Assembly: GCF_003013405.1 (NCBI RefSeq)
Contig: NZ_PXZL01000008.1
Span: 1-64,000, forward strand
Length of the DNA: 64,000 bases
Direction of reading: 5' to 3'
Origin: Brevibacillus formosus
Lineage (GTDB): Bacteria > Bacillota > Bacilli > Brevibacillales > Brevibacillaceae
Shown here: one piece after another, positions 51,681-60,775 of the stretch
How the letters are laid out: each line of letters starts with the position of its first letter
Position numbering within the stretch: the stretch's first letter is position 1
Notes under the pieces: generated by a model
The model's database searches: none
Seen by the model: the letters and a program-made list of their open reading frames with translations, nothing else
Told to the model about the DNA's origin: nothing
Program-made: the position numbers and the translations under genes

Positions 51681-53708
51681 TTACTTCACGATTGCTCCGT
51701 TTGGCATACTTGGGTCAACAGTCGCAAGTGTCAACTGATCTCCTGCCGATGCTGCCAAGATCATTCCTTGAGACAGCTCACCACGGAGCTTCACTGGCTT
51801 CAGGTTCGCTACGAGGATCACTTTTTTGCCGACCATATCTTCTGGAGAGTAGTATTTCGCGATACCAGAAACAACCTGGCGCTTCTCGTAGCCGAGATCC
51901 AATTGCAGAACCAACAATTTGTCAGCATTTGGATGCTTGGCACATTCCACTACCTGTGCAACGCGCAGCTCTACTTTTCCAAAATCGTCGATGCTGATTT
52001 CTTCTTTTGCATCAGCTGGTTTGTCAGCTGCTGCTTCTGTTTGGTTGGTGTTTGTTTCACTCACAGGTGCTTCCCCTTTCAAAGCTGCTTGCTTTTTCTT
52101 GTTTTCCTCCGCTTGGCGACGTGCCTCTGCTGTCGAATCGTCGATGAAAGCCAGTTCTGCTTGAACATCCAGACGAGGGAAGAGCAGCTCCTTGCGGCTA
52201 ACGGTGCTTCCAGCAGGCAATCCACCCCATACACTTGCAGATTCCCAGCTCGTTGCTTCTTCATTGCCCAAAATACCCAGTTGGTCCCAAATTTTCGCTG
52301 GTGCTTTGGTCATGAACGGTTGGATCAACACGGAGCTAATGCGGATGCTTTCCACCAAATTGTACATAACGGTTGCCAGGCGACCTTTTGTTTCTTCGGA
52401 TTTTGCCAAATTCCAAGGCATCGTCTCGTCGATGTATTTGTTTGTACGTCCCACCAGTTCCCAGATGTGAGCCAGTGCATTAGAGAAGCGCATTTCTTCC
52501 ATGTGCTCTTCCACCAGCGCCTTCGTTTTCATTGCGAGGCCGATCAAGCTGTCATCCGGCTCTCCTGCATCCTGTGGAGCTGGAACGATACCATCGAAAT
52601 ATTTCTCAATCATCGTAGCGGTACGGCTCAGCAGGTTTCCGATGTCATTAGCCAAGTCGTAGTTCAGGCGCTGTACGAATGATTCTGGCGTGAAGATGCC
52701 ATCCTGACCAAAGTTGATTTCACGAAGCAGGAAGTAGCGAACGCCGTCAGAACCGTAACGGTCGATCAAAACCTTCGGGTCAATGACATTGCCCTTGGAT
52801 TTTGACATTTTTCCATCCGGCATCAGAAGCCAGCCATGACCAAAAATTTGTTTTGGCAACGGGATGTCCAGTGCCATCAACAGGATTGGCCAGTAGATCG
52901 TATGGAAGCGCAAAATGTCTTTTCCAACCATATGAACATTGGCTGGCCAGAAGTTACGGTATTTGCTGTCATCTTCGGACAAATAGCCGAGAGCAGAAAT
53001 ATAGTTCGTCAATGCATCGATCCATACGTAAATGACGTGCTCTGGATCGCTCGGCACCTTGATTCCCCAGTCAAATGTACTGCGGGATACGGACAAATCT
53101 TGGAGGCCTGGCTTCAGGAAGTTGTTGACCATCTCGTTGCGGCGGCTCTCCGGTTGAATAAACTCAGGGTGTGCTTCGATGTGCGCAAGCAGTCTGTCCT
53201 GATACTTCGACATGCGGAAGAAGTAGTTTTTTTCCTTCACTTTTTTCACTTCGCGACCACAGTCTGGGCAAGCATATCCGTTGTCTGTTTTCGCTTGGGT
53301 TTCTGTCCAGAAAGCCTCGCAAGGTACACAGTAGAAGCCCTCGTACTCGCCCAAATAAATATCACCTTGGTCGAGCAGGCGCTGGAACACTTTTTGTACG
53401 ACTTCTTTATGACGAGGCTCTGTGGTACGGATGAAATCGTCATAAGAGATGTCCAACTTTTGCCACAGATCCTTTACCCAATCGACAATCGGGTCGATGA
53501 ACTCGAGCGGTTGTTTGCCATCCTCGGCTGCACGCTCTTGGAGCTTTTGACCATGCTCATCTGTCCCTGTCAGGTAGTACACATCATAGCCGCGCAAACG
53601 CTTATAACGAGCCATAGCATCACACGCGATTGTGGTGTAGGCATTACCGATGTGGAGTTTGTTACTTGGATAGTAGATCGGTGTTGTGATGTAATAAGTA
53701 GGTTTCAT
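51681..53708 (-). CDS. metG: Methionyl-tRNA synthetase
   Basis: MetRS charges tRNA-Met and the initiator tRNA. The class I signatures are HIGNAYTT and KMSKSKGN. A zinc knuckle (CVPCEAFW, then CPDC) sits in the connective domain. The anticodon-binding domain (FSNALAHIWELVGRTNKYI) is followed by a charged linker and a C-terminal tRNA-binding OB domain (about 565-675; VELRVAQVVECAKHPNADKL), for 675 aa. It is controlled by a methionine T-box upstream. Genes tatD and yabE follow. Confidence 0.97.
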   Translation of the reverse strand: MKPTYYITTPIYYPSNKLHIGNAYTTIACDAMARYKRLRGYDVYYLTGTDEHGQKLQERAAEDGKQPLEFIDPIVDWVKDLWQKLDISYDDFIRTTEPRHKEVVQKVFQRLLDQGDIYLGEYEGFYCVPCEAFWTETQAKTDNGYACPDCGREVKKVKEKNYFFRMSKYQDRLLAHIEAHPEFIQPESRRNEMVNNFLKPGLQDLSVSRSTFDWGIKVPSDPEHVIYVWIDALTNYISALGYLSEDDSKYRNFWPANVHMVGKDILRFHTIYWPILLMALDIPLPKQIFGHGWLLMPDGKMSKSKGNVIDPKVLIDRYGSDGVRYFLLREINFGQDGIFTPESFVQRLNYDLANDIGNLLSRTATMIEKYFDGIVPAPQDAGEPDDSLIGLAMKTKALVEEHMEEMRFSNALAHIWELVGRTNKYIDETMPWNLAKSEETKGRLATVMYNLVESIRISSVLIQPFMTKAPAKIWDQLGILGNEEATSWESASVWGGLPAGSTVSRKELLFPRLDVQAELAFIDDSTAEARRQAEENKKKQAALKGEAPVSETNTNQTEAAADKPADAKEEISIDDFGKVELRVAQVVECAKHPNADKLLVLQLDLGYEKRQVVSGIAKYYSPEDMVGKKVILVANLKPVKLRGELSQGMILAASAGDQLTLATVDPSMPNGAIVK

Positions 53709-53744
53709 TGCAACTATTCCCCTCCTGTTTACGTTTATTAAAAT

Positions 53745-54040
53745 AAGGAAAAGCCCACCCCAAAAAATTGGGGCGAGCTCTATCTCGCGGTACCACCCAA
53801 ATACTCCGTCCCCTCACGGAAAACGGACTTGGTGAGTCAAAACATGACTCTACCCGTAACGTGGGCATACGTCACAAACTATTAGGTACGGCCAATGCCG
53901 TCACTGTTCATCTGCAAGACTCAGGGTCCATGTTCAGCTTGCTCGCTTATGCCGGTTTTCAGCTACCCCGGCTCTCTGAAATAAGGAGGATCGGCTTACT
54001 CTTCCCATCATGGTCGTTTGGTATCATTTGCTGTATTTAT
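53745..54040 (-). promoter_or_regulatory. T-box riboswitch of metG (Met specifier ATG)
   Basis: The T-box bulge sequence GGGTGGTACCGCG is present on the minus strand (complement of 53786-53798). A stem I region upstream carries the specifier ATG (53939-53941) in the context GAAC-ATG-GAC. The terminator is GCTCGCCCC paired with GGGGTGGGC (53750-53777) followed by TTTT. Uncharged tRNA-Met would stabilise the antiterminator and allow metG transcription. Confidence 0.93.
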
Positions 54041-54045
54041 CCTCT

Positions 54046-54073
54046 ATTGTACACGACCAACCTGTTTTGTAAA
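54046..54073 (-). promoter_or_regulatory. Sigma-A promoter of the metG T-box transcript
   Basis: On the minus strand, TTTACA (54068-54073) and TACAAT (54046-54051) are 16 bp apart, at the expected distance upstream of stem I. Confidence 0.72.
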
Positions 54074-54167
54074 CATCCTCGGCAAGCCCATTTTCCTAAG
54101 GAATTTTATCGCTCGCTCCATGCCAACTTTACAAATTACAAGCGCAAAAGGGAAAACTTGGAGTTTT

Positions 54168-54214
54168 TGTCGAATCGCCATGTTGCAATTCGACATTCGT
54201 CGACTTATTCGACA
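54168..54214. promoter_or_regulatory. Cluster of three perfect Spo0A boxes
   Basis: TGTCGAA occurs exactly at 54168-54174 (plus), 54189-54195 (minus) and 54208-54214 (minus), with a further GTCGAC at 54199-54204. They lie about 130-175 bp upstream of the abrB -35 and about 95 bp upstream of the metG promoter. Confidence 0.65.
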
Positions 54215-54342
54215 CCAATACTCCCAGTAAATTTTATCCATAAAAATTTCCATATCGCTTCCAACGCTTTAAGAAACACCGATTTAACAGCATTTTCGTT
54301 TTGAAAAAACATTTTTCTTTTCAAGGAATTGTCAAAATCATG

Positions 54343-54393
54343 TTGACACCTTTGGGAATGGCTGGTATGATAATCCCAACAGAAAATGTCGAA
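54343..54393 (+). promoter_or_regulatory. abrB: abrB promoter with downstream Spo0A box
   Basis: TTGACA (54343-54348) and TATGAT (54366-54371) are 17 bp apart. A perfect TGTCGAA lies at 54387-54393, just after the expected start of transcription, and TGACGAT follows at about 54397. In B. subtilis phosphorylated Spo0A represses abrB from boxes in the same position. Confidence 0.8.
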
Positions 54394-54464
54394 TATTGAC
54401 GATAAATGATGAGCGTATAACAATAGCATCGACATATACAGACTTTTGGGAGGAGATTTTAACT

Positions 54465-54713
54465 ATGATGAAATCAACCGGTATCGTTCGCAAAGTAGAT
54501 GAATTGGGTCGTGTTGTTATTCCAATCGAATTGCGCCGCACTCTGGGTATCGCTGAGAAAGATGCTTTGGAAATCTACGTTGATGGAGAGCGCATCATCC
54601 TGAAAAAGTATGAGCCTGCATGTATCTTCTGTGGAAACGCTGACAAAGTATCTCATTTTAAAGGTAAAATTGTGTGCCAAGATTGCCTGACAGAAATGCC
54701 TGTTAAACGCTAA
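54465..54713 (+). CDS. abrB: Transition-state regulator AbrB with CxxC-pair C-terminus
   Basis: This 82-aa protein starts with the AbrB swapped-hairpin DNA-binding domain (MKSTGIVRKVDELGRVVIPI, RRTLGIAEKDALEIYVDGE), nearly identical to B. subtilis AbrB. The C-terminus differs: instead of the helical multimerisation domain it has CIFCGN and CQDC 16 residues later, a probable small zinc site, as in the short Clostridium and Paenibacillus type. AbrB represses stationary-phase genes. I chose ATG 54465 (GGAGGAG 9 bp upstream); ATG 54468 is an alternative. Confidence 0.95.
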   Translation: MMKSTGIVRKVDELGRVVIPIELRRTLGIAEKDALEIYVDGERIILKKYEPACIFCGNADKVSHFKGKIVCQDCLTEMPVKR

Positions 54714-54735
54714 TTTCATTTGATTACATACACAT

Positions 54736-54767
54736 GCCTTTGTGGGACGAGCCTACAAAGGCTTTTT
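54736..54767 (+). terminator. Terminator of abrB
   Basis: GCCTTTGT (54736-54743) and ACAAAGGC (54755-54762), extended by GG/CC, are followed by five T. It partly overlaps the approach to the convergent methyltransferase gene. Confidence 0.88.
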
Positions 54768-54772
54768 GTTTG

Positions 54773-55423
54773 CTATTTTTTCTTCAACAGCGCTCGGAGG
54801 AAGAACAGCCTAGGCCCATACAAATCAGAATAAACCACATCTGCCAGCATTTCAAAGGATACATCGCCAGAAAACTGTAACCCAACCTCCGTCAAAGCTT
54901 GTTGCAGTCTCGCTAAATTGATTAGCGGGTAATCAAAAGTGAGTACGAGCTGTCCATCGTCTTTTAACACTCTGTGAAATTCGCAGAATGACTGCACCAT
55001 AATCGGGTCTTCAAGATGCTCGAGAACAGAGATGCAAAATATCGTATCAAACTTTTGATTCGAGTACGGCAAATAGGTCAAATTGGCTCGACAATAATGA
55101 ATACCGTCAAAATAATGCGCAGGCAAGCTGTCTGCTACTCTTTCCCCAAATACGTCCACAATATCTTGATAAATCGCTTCCTTAGACAGTATCCGATTAT
55201 CGAGATCACAAGCGTGTACTTCTCGACAATGATCAGCCAAATAAAATTTGAATGGGTGGCAGATCCCGCATGCCGAATCAAGCACAACGTCATTCGGATT
55301 GGCAAACTTTTTGGCCCAAGCATATTCGTACGGTCTACTGTTCCATGTAACCGGCAGCGTAAATATGAAGTGATCGTCTTTTTCATCCGTATTCACAATA
55401 AAACGAGAATCACGAATACTCAC
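54773..55423 (-). CDS. Class I SAM-dependent methyltransferase, 216 aa
   Basis: This is a stand-alone Rossmann-fold methyltransferase. The glycine-rich motif I is replaced by VVLDSACGICHPFKF (near 47), followed by VHACDLDNRILS (motif II acidic residue), YCRANLTYLPYSNQKFDTIFCISVLEHLEDP (motifs IV-V, typical of the Methyltransf_11 group) and HRVLKDDGQLVLTFDYP. The substrate is unknown. The start is GTG 55423 with AAGGGG 9 bp upstream. It lies between abrB and rsmI and is not part of the B. subtilis arrangement. Confidence 0.8.
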   Translation of the reverse strand: MSIRDSRFIVNTDEKDDHFIFTLPVTWNSRPYEYAWAKKFANPNDVVLDSACGICHPFKFYLADHCREVHACDLDNRILSKEAIYQDIVDVFGERVADSLPAHYFDGIHYCRANLTYLPYSNQKFDTIFCISVLEHLEDPIMVQSFCEFHRVLKDDGQLVLTFDYPLINLARLQQALTEVGLQFSGDVSFEMLADVVYSDLYGPRLFFLRALLKKK

Positions 55424-55505
55424 TGCTGATTTCCCCTTTCATTCCTTCCGAAAACACCGACAGCGCCCCTTACCATCGTATTCACGCCCCCGGTTGAGAT
55501 TACGA

Positions 55506-55532
55506 AAAGAAAAAAGCCGACCGTATCGGCCA
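55506..55532 (-). terminator. Terminator of the trmN6-yazA-rsmI unit
   Basis: On the minus strand GCCGA pairs with TCGGC (55526-55530 with 55516-55520), flanked by AGC/GCT, followed by six T. Confidence 0.82.
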
Positions 55533-55553
55533 GCTTCTCTCACTCATTACCTT

Positions 55554-56426
55554 CTATTCACGATGATATTCGTTGTAAACATCTCGTTTGGATACGTTTC
55601 GATCATCGGCTGCTTGCTTGATGGCTTCCTTTTTCCCCATTCCTTGTGCGCAGTAATGATCCACGTGCTCCACGATACTCAGCGATTGCCACCATGCATC
55701 ATCGACTTCCGCTTCCAGCGGACCGGTATTCCCTTCGACAATGACACAAAACTCACCGCGCACCTCGCCGCTTCTGAGCCATTCCAGCAGCTCGTCCAAC
55801 GTCCCGCGCGCGAATTCCTCGTAGCGCTTTGTCAGCTCTCTTGCCAGGACAGCTCGCCGATTCCCCCACGCTTCCTGCATGGCAGCAAGCGTCTTTTCCA
55901 CCCGATGGGGAGCTTCATAAAAAATCAGCGTTTCTGGATATCGCTTCAGTCGTTCCAGCTCTTCGCGTCTTTCTTTGTTTTCGCGTCCTATAAATCCGCA
56001 AAATACAAAGCGATCAGTAGGAAGACCGGATGCGATTAAAGCTGTCAACGCCGCATTGGCACCTGGAACGGGGATGACAGGGAATCCAGCTGCGGTCGCA
56101 TCTCGTACCAGCTCCGCACCCGGGTCGGAAATAGCGGGCAAGCCAGCGTCGCTTACCAAAGCAATCTTCTTGCCCTCGGCAAGCCACTGCAACAACCCAT
56201 TTCCACTTGCTTCCTTATTATGCTCGTGATAGCTAACCGTCCGTTTTTCGATTTGAAAATGATTCAGCAGCTTTCTCGTCTGGCGCGTATCTTCGCACGC
56301 GATGACATCGACTTCACGCAACGTATTTAGACACCGAACCGTGATATCGTCGAGATTACCGATGGGTGTAGCCACCAAATAAAGGACTCCTGCTTCTTCT
56401 GACGCAAAACTGCGTTGCACATTCAT
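55554..56426 (-). CDS. rsmI: 16S rRNA 2'-O-ribose C1402 methyltransferase
   Basis: RsmI methylates C1402 in the 16S rRNA decoding centre. The 290-aa tetrapyrrole-methylase-fold protein has [53 protein letters not shown] and [12 protein letters not shown] 56426 overlaps the yazA stop codon by 4 bp (ATGA), so the two are coupled. Confidence 0.96.
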   Translation of the reverse strand: MNVQRSFASEEAGVLYLVATPIGNLDDITVRCLNTLREVDVIACEDTRQTRKLLNHFQIEKRTVSYHEHNKEASGNGLLQWLAEGKKIALVSDAGLPAISDPGAELVRDATAAGFPVIPVPGANAALTALIASGLPTDRFVFCGFIGRENKERREELERLKRYPETLIFYEAPHRVEKTLAAMQEAWGNRRAVLARELTKRYEEFARGTLDELLEWLRSGEVRGEFCVIVEGNTGPLEAEVDDAWWQSLSIVEHVDHYCAQGMGKKEAIKQAADDRNVSKRDVYNEYHRE

Positions 56427-56698
56427 TCGGAGGCCCCTCCAATCAATTCTTCTTTTTTCTTGCGCGTTAATCGTTTGATGCTCTCTTCACGCCTGAGACC
56501 CCAGGAACGGTCTGCTCCTTCTTCCCAATAGAGCAGCTCCACTGGCCCACGGCCTCTCGTATATTTGGCACCCTTTCCTTCATTATGAGCAGCCAAGCGA
56601 CGGATCAGCTCTGTCGTATATCCGGTGTAGAGTGTCCCATCCGCACAAGAGAGGATGTAAACATAATGACTCTTACTCGAGGGAATCTCGTCTGCCAT
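56423..56698 (-). CDS. yazA: GIY-YIG domain protein YazA
   Basis: This 91-aa protein is a single GIY-YIG nuclease-like domain ([63 protein letters not shown] in pieces). Members of the UPF0213 group have no proven activity. I chose ATG 56698; the weak AGGAAA upstream and the 26-bp overlap with trmN6 suggest coupled translation. Confidence 0.92.
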   Translation of the reverse strand: MADEIPSSKSHYVYILSCADGTLYTGYTTELIRRLAAHNEGKGAKYTRGRGPVELLYWEEGADRSWGLRREESIKRLTRKKKEELIGGASE

Positions 56699-57440
56699 AA
56701 TAGATTTCCTGTAGTTCTTCACAGTATTGCTCTCCATTTTCATACACAATCAGCGGCGGCTGAATTCTCAGCTCCGGCTTTCCACCCCTTATTCCCTCGA
56801 TCAGAACCATATTCGGCTCTGCTTCCCTACGCGGATAAACCAGACGCATCCGTTTCGGCTCGATGCCGTATTGGCGCATAAGCGAAATGATGTCGATTAA
56901 ACGCGTGGATCGATGCACAAGCGCCAGCTTCCCGCCGGTTTTTAGCAACTGACTTCCCACGCGAATGACATCCTCCAAGGACAGCATAATCTCATGACGG
57001 GCAATCGCAAAGTGCTCGCTGATGTTTTTCTCCCCGCTCGTCGCAGGCATATACGGTGGATTGCATGTGATCAAATCGTACTTCCCGTGCCCGAACAACG
57101 TCACCGCATCCTTCACATCGCCGTGATGCATCGTAATTCGCTCGTTCAAACCATTCAATGTCACATTGCGGCTCGCCATACTGAACAAGCGCTCTTGAAT
57201 TTCGATTCCATCAAAACTGGCTTCTGGCGTACGCGTGGTCATAATGAGCGGTATTGCTCCATTGCCCGTGCACATATCCAATACTTTTCCGCGCTTTGGC
57301 ACCGATGCGAATCGCGCCAAAAGAACAGCGTCCATCGAGAAGCAAAACACTTCGTGGCTCTGGATTATTTTCATTTCATGTGTCAATAAATCATCGATGC
57401 GCTCTGTTTCGTAAAGCTGCACGTTGGTGACAGGTTCCAT
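56673..57440 (-). CDS. trmN6: tRNA1(Val) (adenine-N6)-methyltransferase family protein TrmN6 (YabB)
   Basis: This 255-aa N6-adenine methyltransferase has motif [16 protein letters not shown] and catalytic motif [10 protein letters not shown]. It is expected to methylate A37 of tRNA-Val; this activity is proven for the E. coli relative. ATG 57440 has AAGGGAG 12 bp upstream. It heads the trmN6-yazA-rsmI unit, separated from yabA by a terminator. Confidence 0.93.
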   Translation of the reverse strand: MEPVTNVQLYETERIDDLLTHEMKIIQSHEVFCFSMDAVLLARFASVPKRGKVLDMCTGNGAIPLIMTTRTPEASFDGIEIQERLFSMASRNVTLNGLNERITMHHGDVKDAVTLFGHGKYDLITCNPPYMPATSGEKNISEHFAIARHEIMLSLEDVIRVGSQLLKTGGKLALVHRSTRLIDIISLMRQYGIEPKRMRLVYPRREAEPNMVLIEGIRGGKPELRIQPPLIVYENGEQYCEELQEIYYGRRDSLE

Positions 57441-57487
57441 CTACGGCTCGTACTCCCTTTTGTTCTTGTCTTATTATTCCTATCCGG

Positions 57488-57524
57488 AAAAAAGCGACCT
57501 GACACGTGGCCCAGGTCGCTTTTT
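57488..57524. terminator. Terminator between yabA and trmN6
   Basis: AAAAAGCGACCT (57489-57500) and AGGTCGCTTTTT (57513-57524) form a perfect 12-bp stem with A/T tracts on both sides. It closes the tmk-to-yabA operon. Confidence 0.94.
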
Positions 57525-57548
57525 CATGTGGTGCTGGTTACTCACCGC

Positions 57549-57920
57549 TTATTTTTGAGGGCCGCCGCTCAGGAATGAGAGACAGAACAGGCAATCCCCT
57601 TCTTTTCGCAGGCTGCCGAAATGCACATTGCAGATATGAAATCCTTCCGCGTACAAGCGGGCGAGGTTGTCATACCCTTCTCCGACCACTGCCTTTTTGG
57701 CTTTTTCCTTCGCGACAGGGCTTGTTCCCTTTTGTTTTGCTTGGGAGCCGGTCTTTTTCCTGTCTAGTCGGTTGCGAAGGTGCTGGTTTTCAACGAGTAA
57801 TTGGGCGTTTTCCTCCATCAAAACAACGATGACGTCTTTCAGTTCACCAATTTCTTTATAAAGGTCGCCAATACGTTCTTCAATGCTCGCCATCTTGACG
57901 AAGATTTCCCGTTTGTCCAC
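57549..57920 (-). CDS. yabA: DNA replication initiation control protein YabA
   Basis: YabA restrains re-initiation by binding DnaA and DnaN. In 123 aa, an N-terminal coiled coil (residues 8-55; tetramerisation) is joined by a Lys-rich linker to a C-terminal zinc domain with HICNVHFG and CLFC. The start is GTG 57920, preceded by GAGAGGTGAG. It follows ricT by 28 bp. Confidence 0.95.
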
Positions 57921-57948
57921 TAGCTCACCTCTCCCCTACCCCCACACT

Positions 57949-58764
57949 TTATTCAAAGGTGGGGAGACCTATCGCAATCTCATCCAATCCGAACTCGGTG
58001 ACGCGTTTGTCGATTGAAAGCTCTACTTGGATAGATTGGTCAAGTACGTTTACGGAAACGACTCGTCCATTCCCCATCGGGGTGGTGACCATTTTGCCGA
58101 CGTCCGGCATCTCATCCTTCGAGCTTTCATAATTGTCGTTCTCGTATTTTAAACAGCACATCAGCCGGCCGCACAGACCAGAGATTTTGGCTGGATTCAA
58201 CGAAAGATTTTGGTCCTTGGCCATTTTGATCGAGACAGGCTCGAAATCGCCGAGGAACGTCGAACAGCAAAGCAACCTGCCACAAGGCCCGATCCCGCCG
58301 AGCATTTTGGCTTCGTCACGCACACCGATCTGGCGAAGCTCAATCCGGGTACGGAATACGGAGGCGAGGTCTTTTACCAGCTCACGGAAATCAACCCTGC
58401 CGTCAGCGGTAAAATAAAAGATAATCTTGTTGCGGTCGAACGTGTATTCCACATCAACCAGCTTCATATCGAGCTTGTGCTCCTTGATCTTTGTCTGACA
58501 TACAGCAAAAGCATTCTTGGCGGCTTGCTTGTTTTCATCCACCTGTTTTGCATCTCGCTCGTCTGCCATCCGAATGACCTTTTTCAGCGGCAATACGACA
58601 TCAGACTCAGCCACTTCTTTTTTGCCAATGACGACCTTGCCAAATTCGACCCCTCGCGCCGTTTCAACGATGACGGTGCAGTCTTGCTCAATCGGCAGTC
58701 GGTCAGGGTCGAAGTAATATATTTTGCCCGCTTTCTTAAAGCGGACCCCAACAACCTCGTACAA
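57949..58764 (-). CDS. ricT: RicT (YaaT), PSP1-domain regulator of phosphorelay and RNA processing
   Basis: RicT forms a complex with RicA and RicF that carries two [4Fe-4S] clusters, speeds the Spo0A phosphorelay and steers RNase Y. The 271-aa protein has the PSP1 segment (about 60-145) and the Cys motifs LCCSTFLGDF and LCGRLMCCLKYEND. The start is TTG 58764 with GGAGGG 7 bp upstream; it follows the holB stop by 3 bp. Confidence 0.95.
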   Translation of the reverse strand: MYEVVGVRFKKAGKIYYFDPDRLPIEQDCTVIVETARGVEFGKVVIGKKEVAESDVVLPLKKVIRMADERDAKQVDENKQAAKNAFAVCQTKIKEHKLDMKLVDVEYTFDRNKIIFYFTADGRVDFRELVKDLASVFRTRIELRQIGVRDEAKMLGGIGPCGRLLCCSTFLGDFEPVSIKMAKDQNLSLNPAKISGLCGRLMCCLKYENDNYESSKDEMPDVGKMVTTPMGNGRVVSVNVLDQSIQVELSIDKRVTEFGLDEIAIGLPTFE

Positions 58765-58767
58765 GGG

Positions 58768-59748
58768 TTATCCCTCCTGGAATTGAAGAACCAACCGCTC
58801 AAGAGCCAACTGTGCGTTGGCATTTCGCTCTATCCGATTTTTCGTCTCCATGACCAAATCTATCCCACGCAAGAGCTCAGCTTTTGTCCATACCAGTGCT
58901 TGTCCTTGCAGCACATCCTGTTGGTCGCTGTTAATGAGATGGGCATGCCTGCCTACTTGCAAATACAGGATATCGCGCAGCCAAAGGATGAGCAAATCTA
59001 AAAAGAGGGGTAGTTCCTCTTTACTTTTGTCGCTCTTTTGCAACATATCATGGATCGTTAAGAGTGCAGATGAATTGCGCTGTTTACACTCCTGCACCAA
59101 TTGTATCACTAGATTTCTTAGCTGTGCAAACGATTCTGATTGGCTGAGTGTCATGGCTTCTTCCACATTTGTCGTAATGTGGGAAGCAACCTGCGCCATT
59201 CCCGCCAAAACGCCCTCTGCACGCAGCTTTTCCGCAATCGATTCTGCAGAAAGTGGTGAAAATTGAACGATTTGGCAGCGGGATAAAATCGTAGGAAGTA
59301 TCGCATGGCTGTGCTCTGTCAAAAGCAGTGCGAGTACACCAGCCGGCGGTTCCTCCAGAAACTTGAGCAGACTATTGGCAGCCTGTGTCGTCATTTTATC
59401 GACGTGCTCGATGATATATACTTTGCGTGACGACTCGACGGCGCGCATCGCCATTTCCTTTTGCAGCGAACGGATCTGGTCGATCTTAATCGAAGCCCCA
59501 TCAGGCGTAATAAACAACACATCTGGGTGATTGCCACCCTCTATGCGCCTGCATGTAACACAGGCCCCGCAGGCGTCTGCCTCCCTTTCCGAACAAAAAA
59601 GGGACTTCGCCAGATGCAGGGCCATCTGCTTTTTACCTGAACCTTTAGGACCCGCCAGCAAGTAGGCGTGTGCCAGTCGTTCGTTGCGCAAACTATGATA
59701 CAGCAGTTCCTGTGCTCGTGGCTGCTGAGAAAAACGGGTCCATGTCAT
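58768..59748 (-). CDS. holB: DNA polymerase III subunit delta prime
   Basis: HolB is a clamp-loader subunit. The 326-aa AAA+ protein has Walker A-like GPKGSGKKQMAL, the zinc cluster CSEREADACGACVTCRR with four Cys, and a SRC sensor in LPTILSRCQIVQF. It follows yaaR by 16 bp. It lies in the tmk-darA-yaaR-holB-ricT-yabA operon. Confidence 0.95.
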   Translation of the reverse strand: MTWTRFSQQPRAQELLYHSLRNERLAHAYLLAGPKGSGKKQMALHLAKSLFCSEREADACGACVTCRRIEGGNHPDVLFITPDGASIKIDQIRSLQKEMAMRAVESSRKVYIIEHVDKMTTQAANSLLKFLEEPPAGVLALLLTEHSHAILPTILSRCQIVQFSPLSAESIAEKLRAEGVLAGMAQVASHITTNVEEAMTLSQSESFAQLRNLVIQLVQECKQRNSSALLTIHDMLQKSDKSKEELPLFLDLLILWLRDILYLQVGRHAHLINSDQQDVLQGQALVWTKAELLRGIDLVMETKNRIERNANAQLALERLVLQFQEG

Positions 59749-59764
59749 GATGGTTTCACACCCA

Positions 59765-60211
59765 CTAAAAATACAAATTGATCAACATGCCGCGGATTTC
59801 GCCAATCCTGGCTAACAAATCAATCGTTGGTGCCTGCTCACTCAAGAGCTCATCTGTCAGTTTGAGCAGCTCTGCATCCACCTCTTTGACGATTTTGTAC
59901 AGCCTGCTGCGGCCACGCCGATTCATTCCTCGTCTGTCGTCTAAGGCAATACCGAACTTCACAGCCTCTTCCATGAACTGCTTGACGAGATTTTTATAAG
60001 CATAGAAGTCACGAACGGCGCGGGAACGAGCAAGAATCTGTCCCTGCTTGTCTATGTCTGTCAGCAGCCGGGTAAGCTTCTCCTGAGACATACGTTCGTC
60101 TTCTCCTTGAATCATCGTGCCAAAATTCAGCTTTTCCAGTTGAGGATTCTTGCGTGAATCCGTCGTTTTAATCAAGTCCAGTTTAGGCCGTAACCCATCA
60201 CTGATTTTCAT
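59765..60211 (-). CDS. yaaR: YaaR, DUF327 family protein
   Basis: This 148-aa all-helical protein of unknown function has the conserved GRSRLYKIVKEVDAELLKLTDELL. It is found next to darA (yaaQ) throughout Bacilli. ATG 60211 has GGAGG 7 bp upstream. The fixed order darA-yaaR-holB suggests a replication- or c-di-AMP-linked role, not shown. Confidence 0.92.
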   Translation of the reverse strand: MKISDGLRPKLDLIKTTDSRKNPQLEKLNFGTMIQGEDERMSQEKLTRLLTDIDKQGQILARSRAVRDFYAYKNLVKQFMEEAVKFGIALDDRRGMNRRGRSRLYKIVKEVDAELLKLTDELLSEQAPTIDLLARIGEIRGMLINLYF

Positions 60212-60303
60212 ATCGCCACCTCCGTCGCCCGATCCAATACAGGGTGTGTCCCCATGAGATCAAGTATATACGAAAGTTGCGAAAAAAGAGAGAAGGAACC
60301 ACG

Positions 60304-60633
60304 TTAAAATGAGTGGAACTCTCCGACATCCAATACGAATACTGCCGCACCACCCACCTGTACTTCCAGCGGATATGGCATGAACGAGTCAACAGCATTG
60401 CTGAGTGGAGAGACGGGAGTGACCATTTGTTTGCGGGATTTGCAATTATGTGCAATGATGTCGATTACTTCCGGCACGCTTTCGTCAGACGTACCGATCA
60501 AAAAAGTTGTGTTACCGGCGCGTAAAAAGCTACCCGTACTAGCCAGCTTCGTAGCACGGAACCCTTTTTTCACCAGTTGTTGAGACAGACGACCACTATC
60601 TTTATCTTGGACGACCGCAACTACCATTTTCAT
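60304..60633 (-). CDS. darA: Cyclic-di-AMP receptor DarA (YaaQ, PII-like)
   Basis: This 109-aa PII-like trimeric protein binds c-di-AMP. The N-terminal strand MKMVVAVVQDKDSGRLSQQL, the T-loop region RATKLASTGSFLRAGNTTFLIG and the glycine-rich B-loop QVGGAAVFVLDV are all present. The downstream target of DarA is not known. It follows tmk by 142 bp. Confidence 0.95.
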   Translation of the reverse strand: MKMVVAVVQDKDSGRLSQQLVKKGFRATKLASTGSFLRAGNTTFLIGTSDESVPEVIDIIAHNCKSRKQMVTPVSPLSNAVDSFMPYPLEVQVGGAAVFVLDVGEFHSF

Positions 60634-60775
60634 CGGCTATCACCCTTTCTCCCATGATCAATTCCCAATTTGACTTCTTCATTGTATGAAAAACACGTAG
60701 GCTTGGTACGTTATTTCGCTTAAACATATTATACAGCATGTACATCATCCTGCGGTACAGGGAACCTTACAGCCT

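Noticed and set aside
54773..55423. DNA modification methyltransferase (restriction or phage defence)
   Set aside because: No DPPY/NPPY or PC motif, no target-recognition domain and no endonuclease neighbour; the motifs fit a small-molecule or protein methyltransferase.
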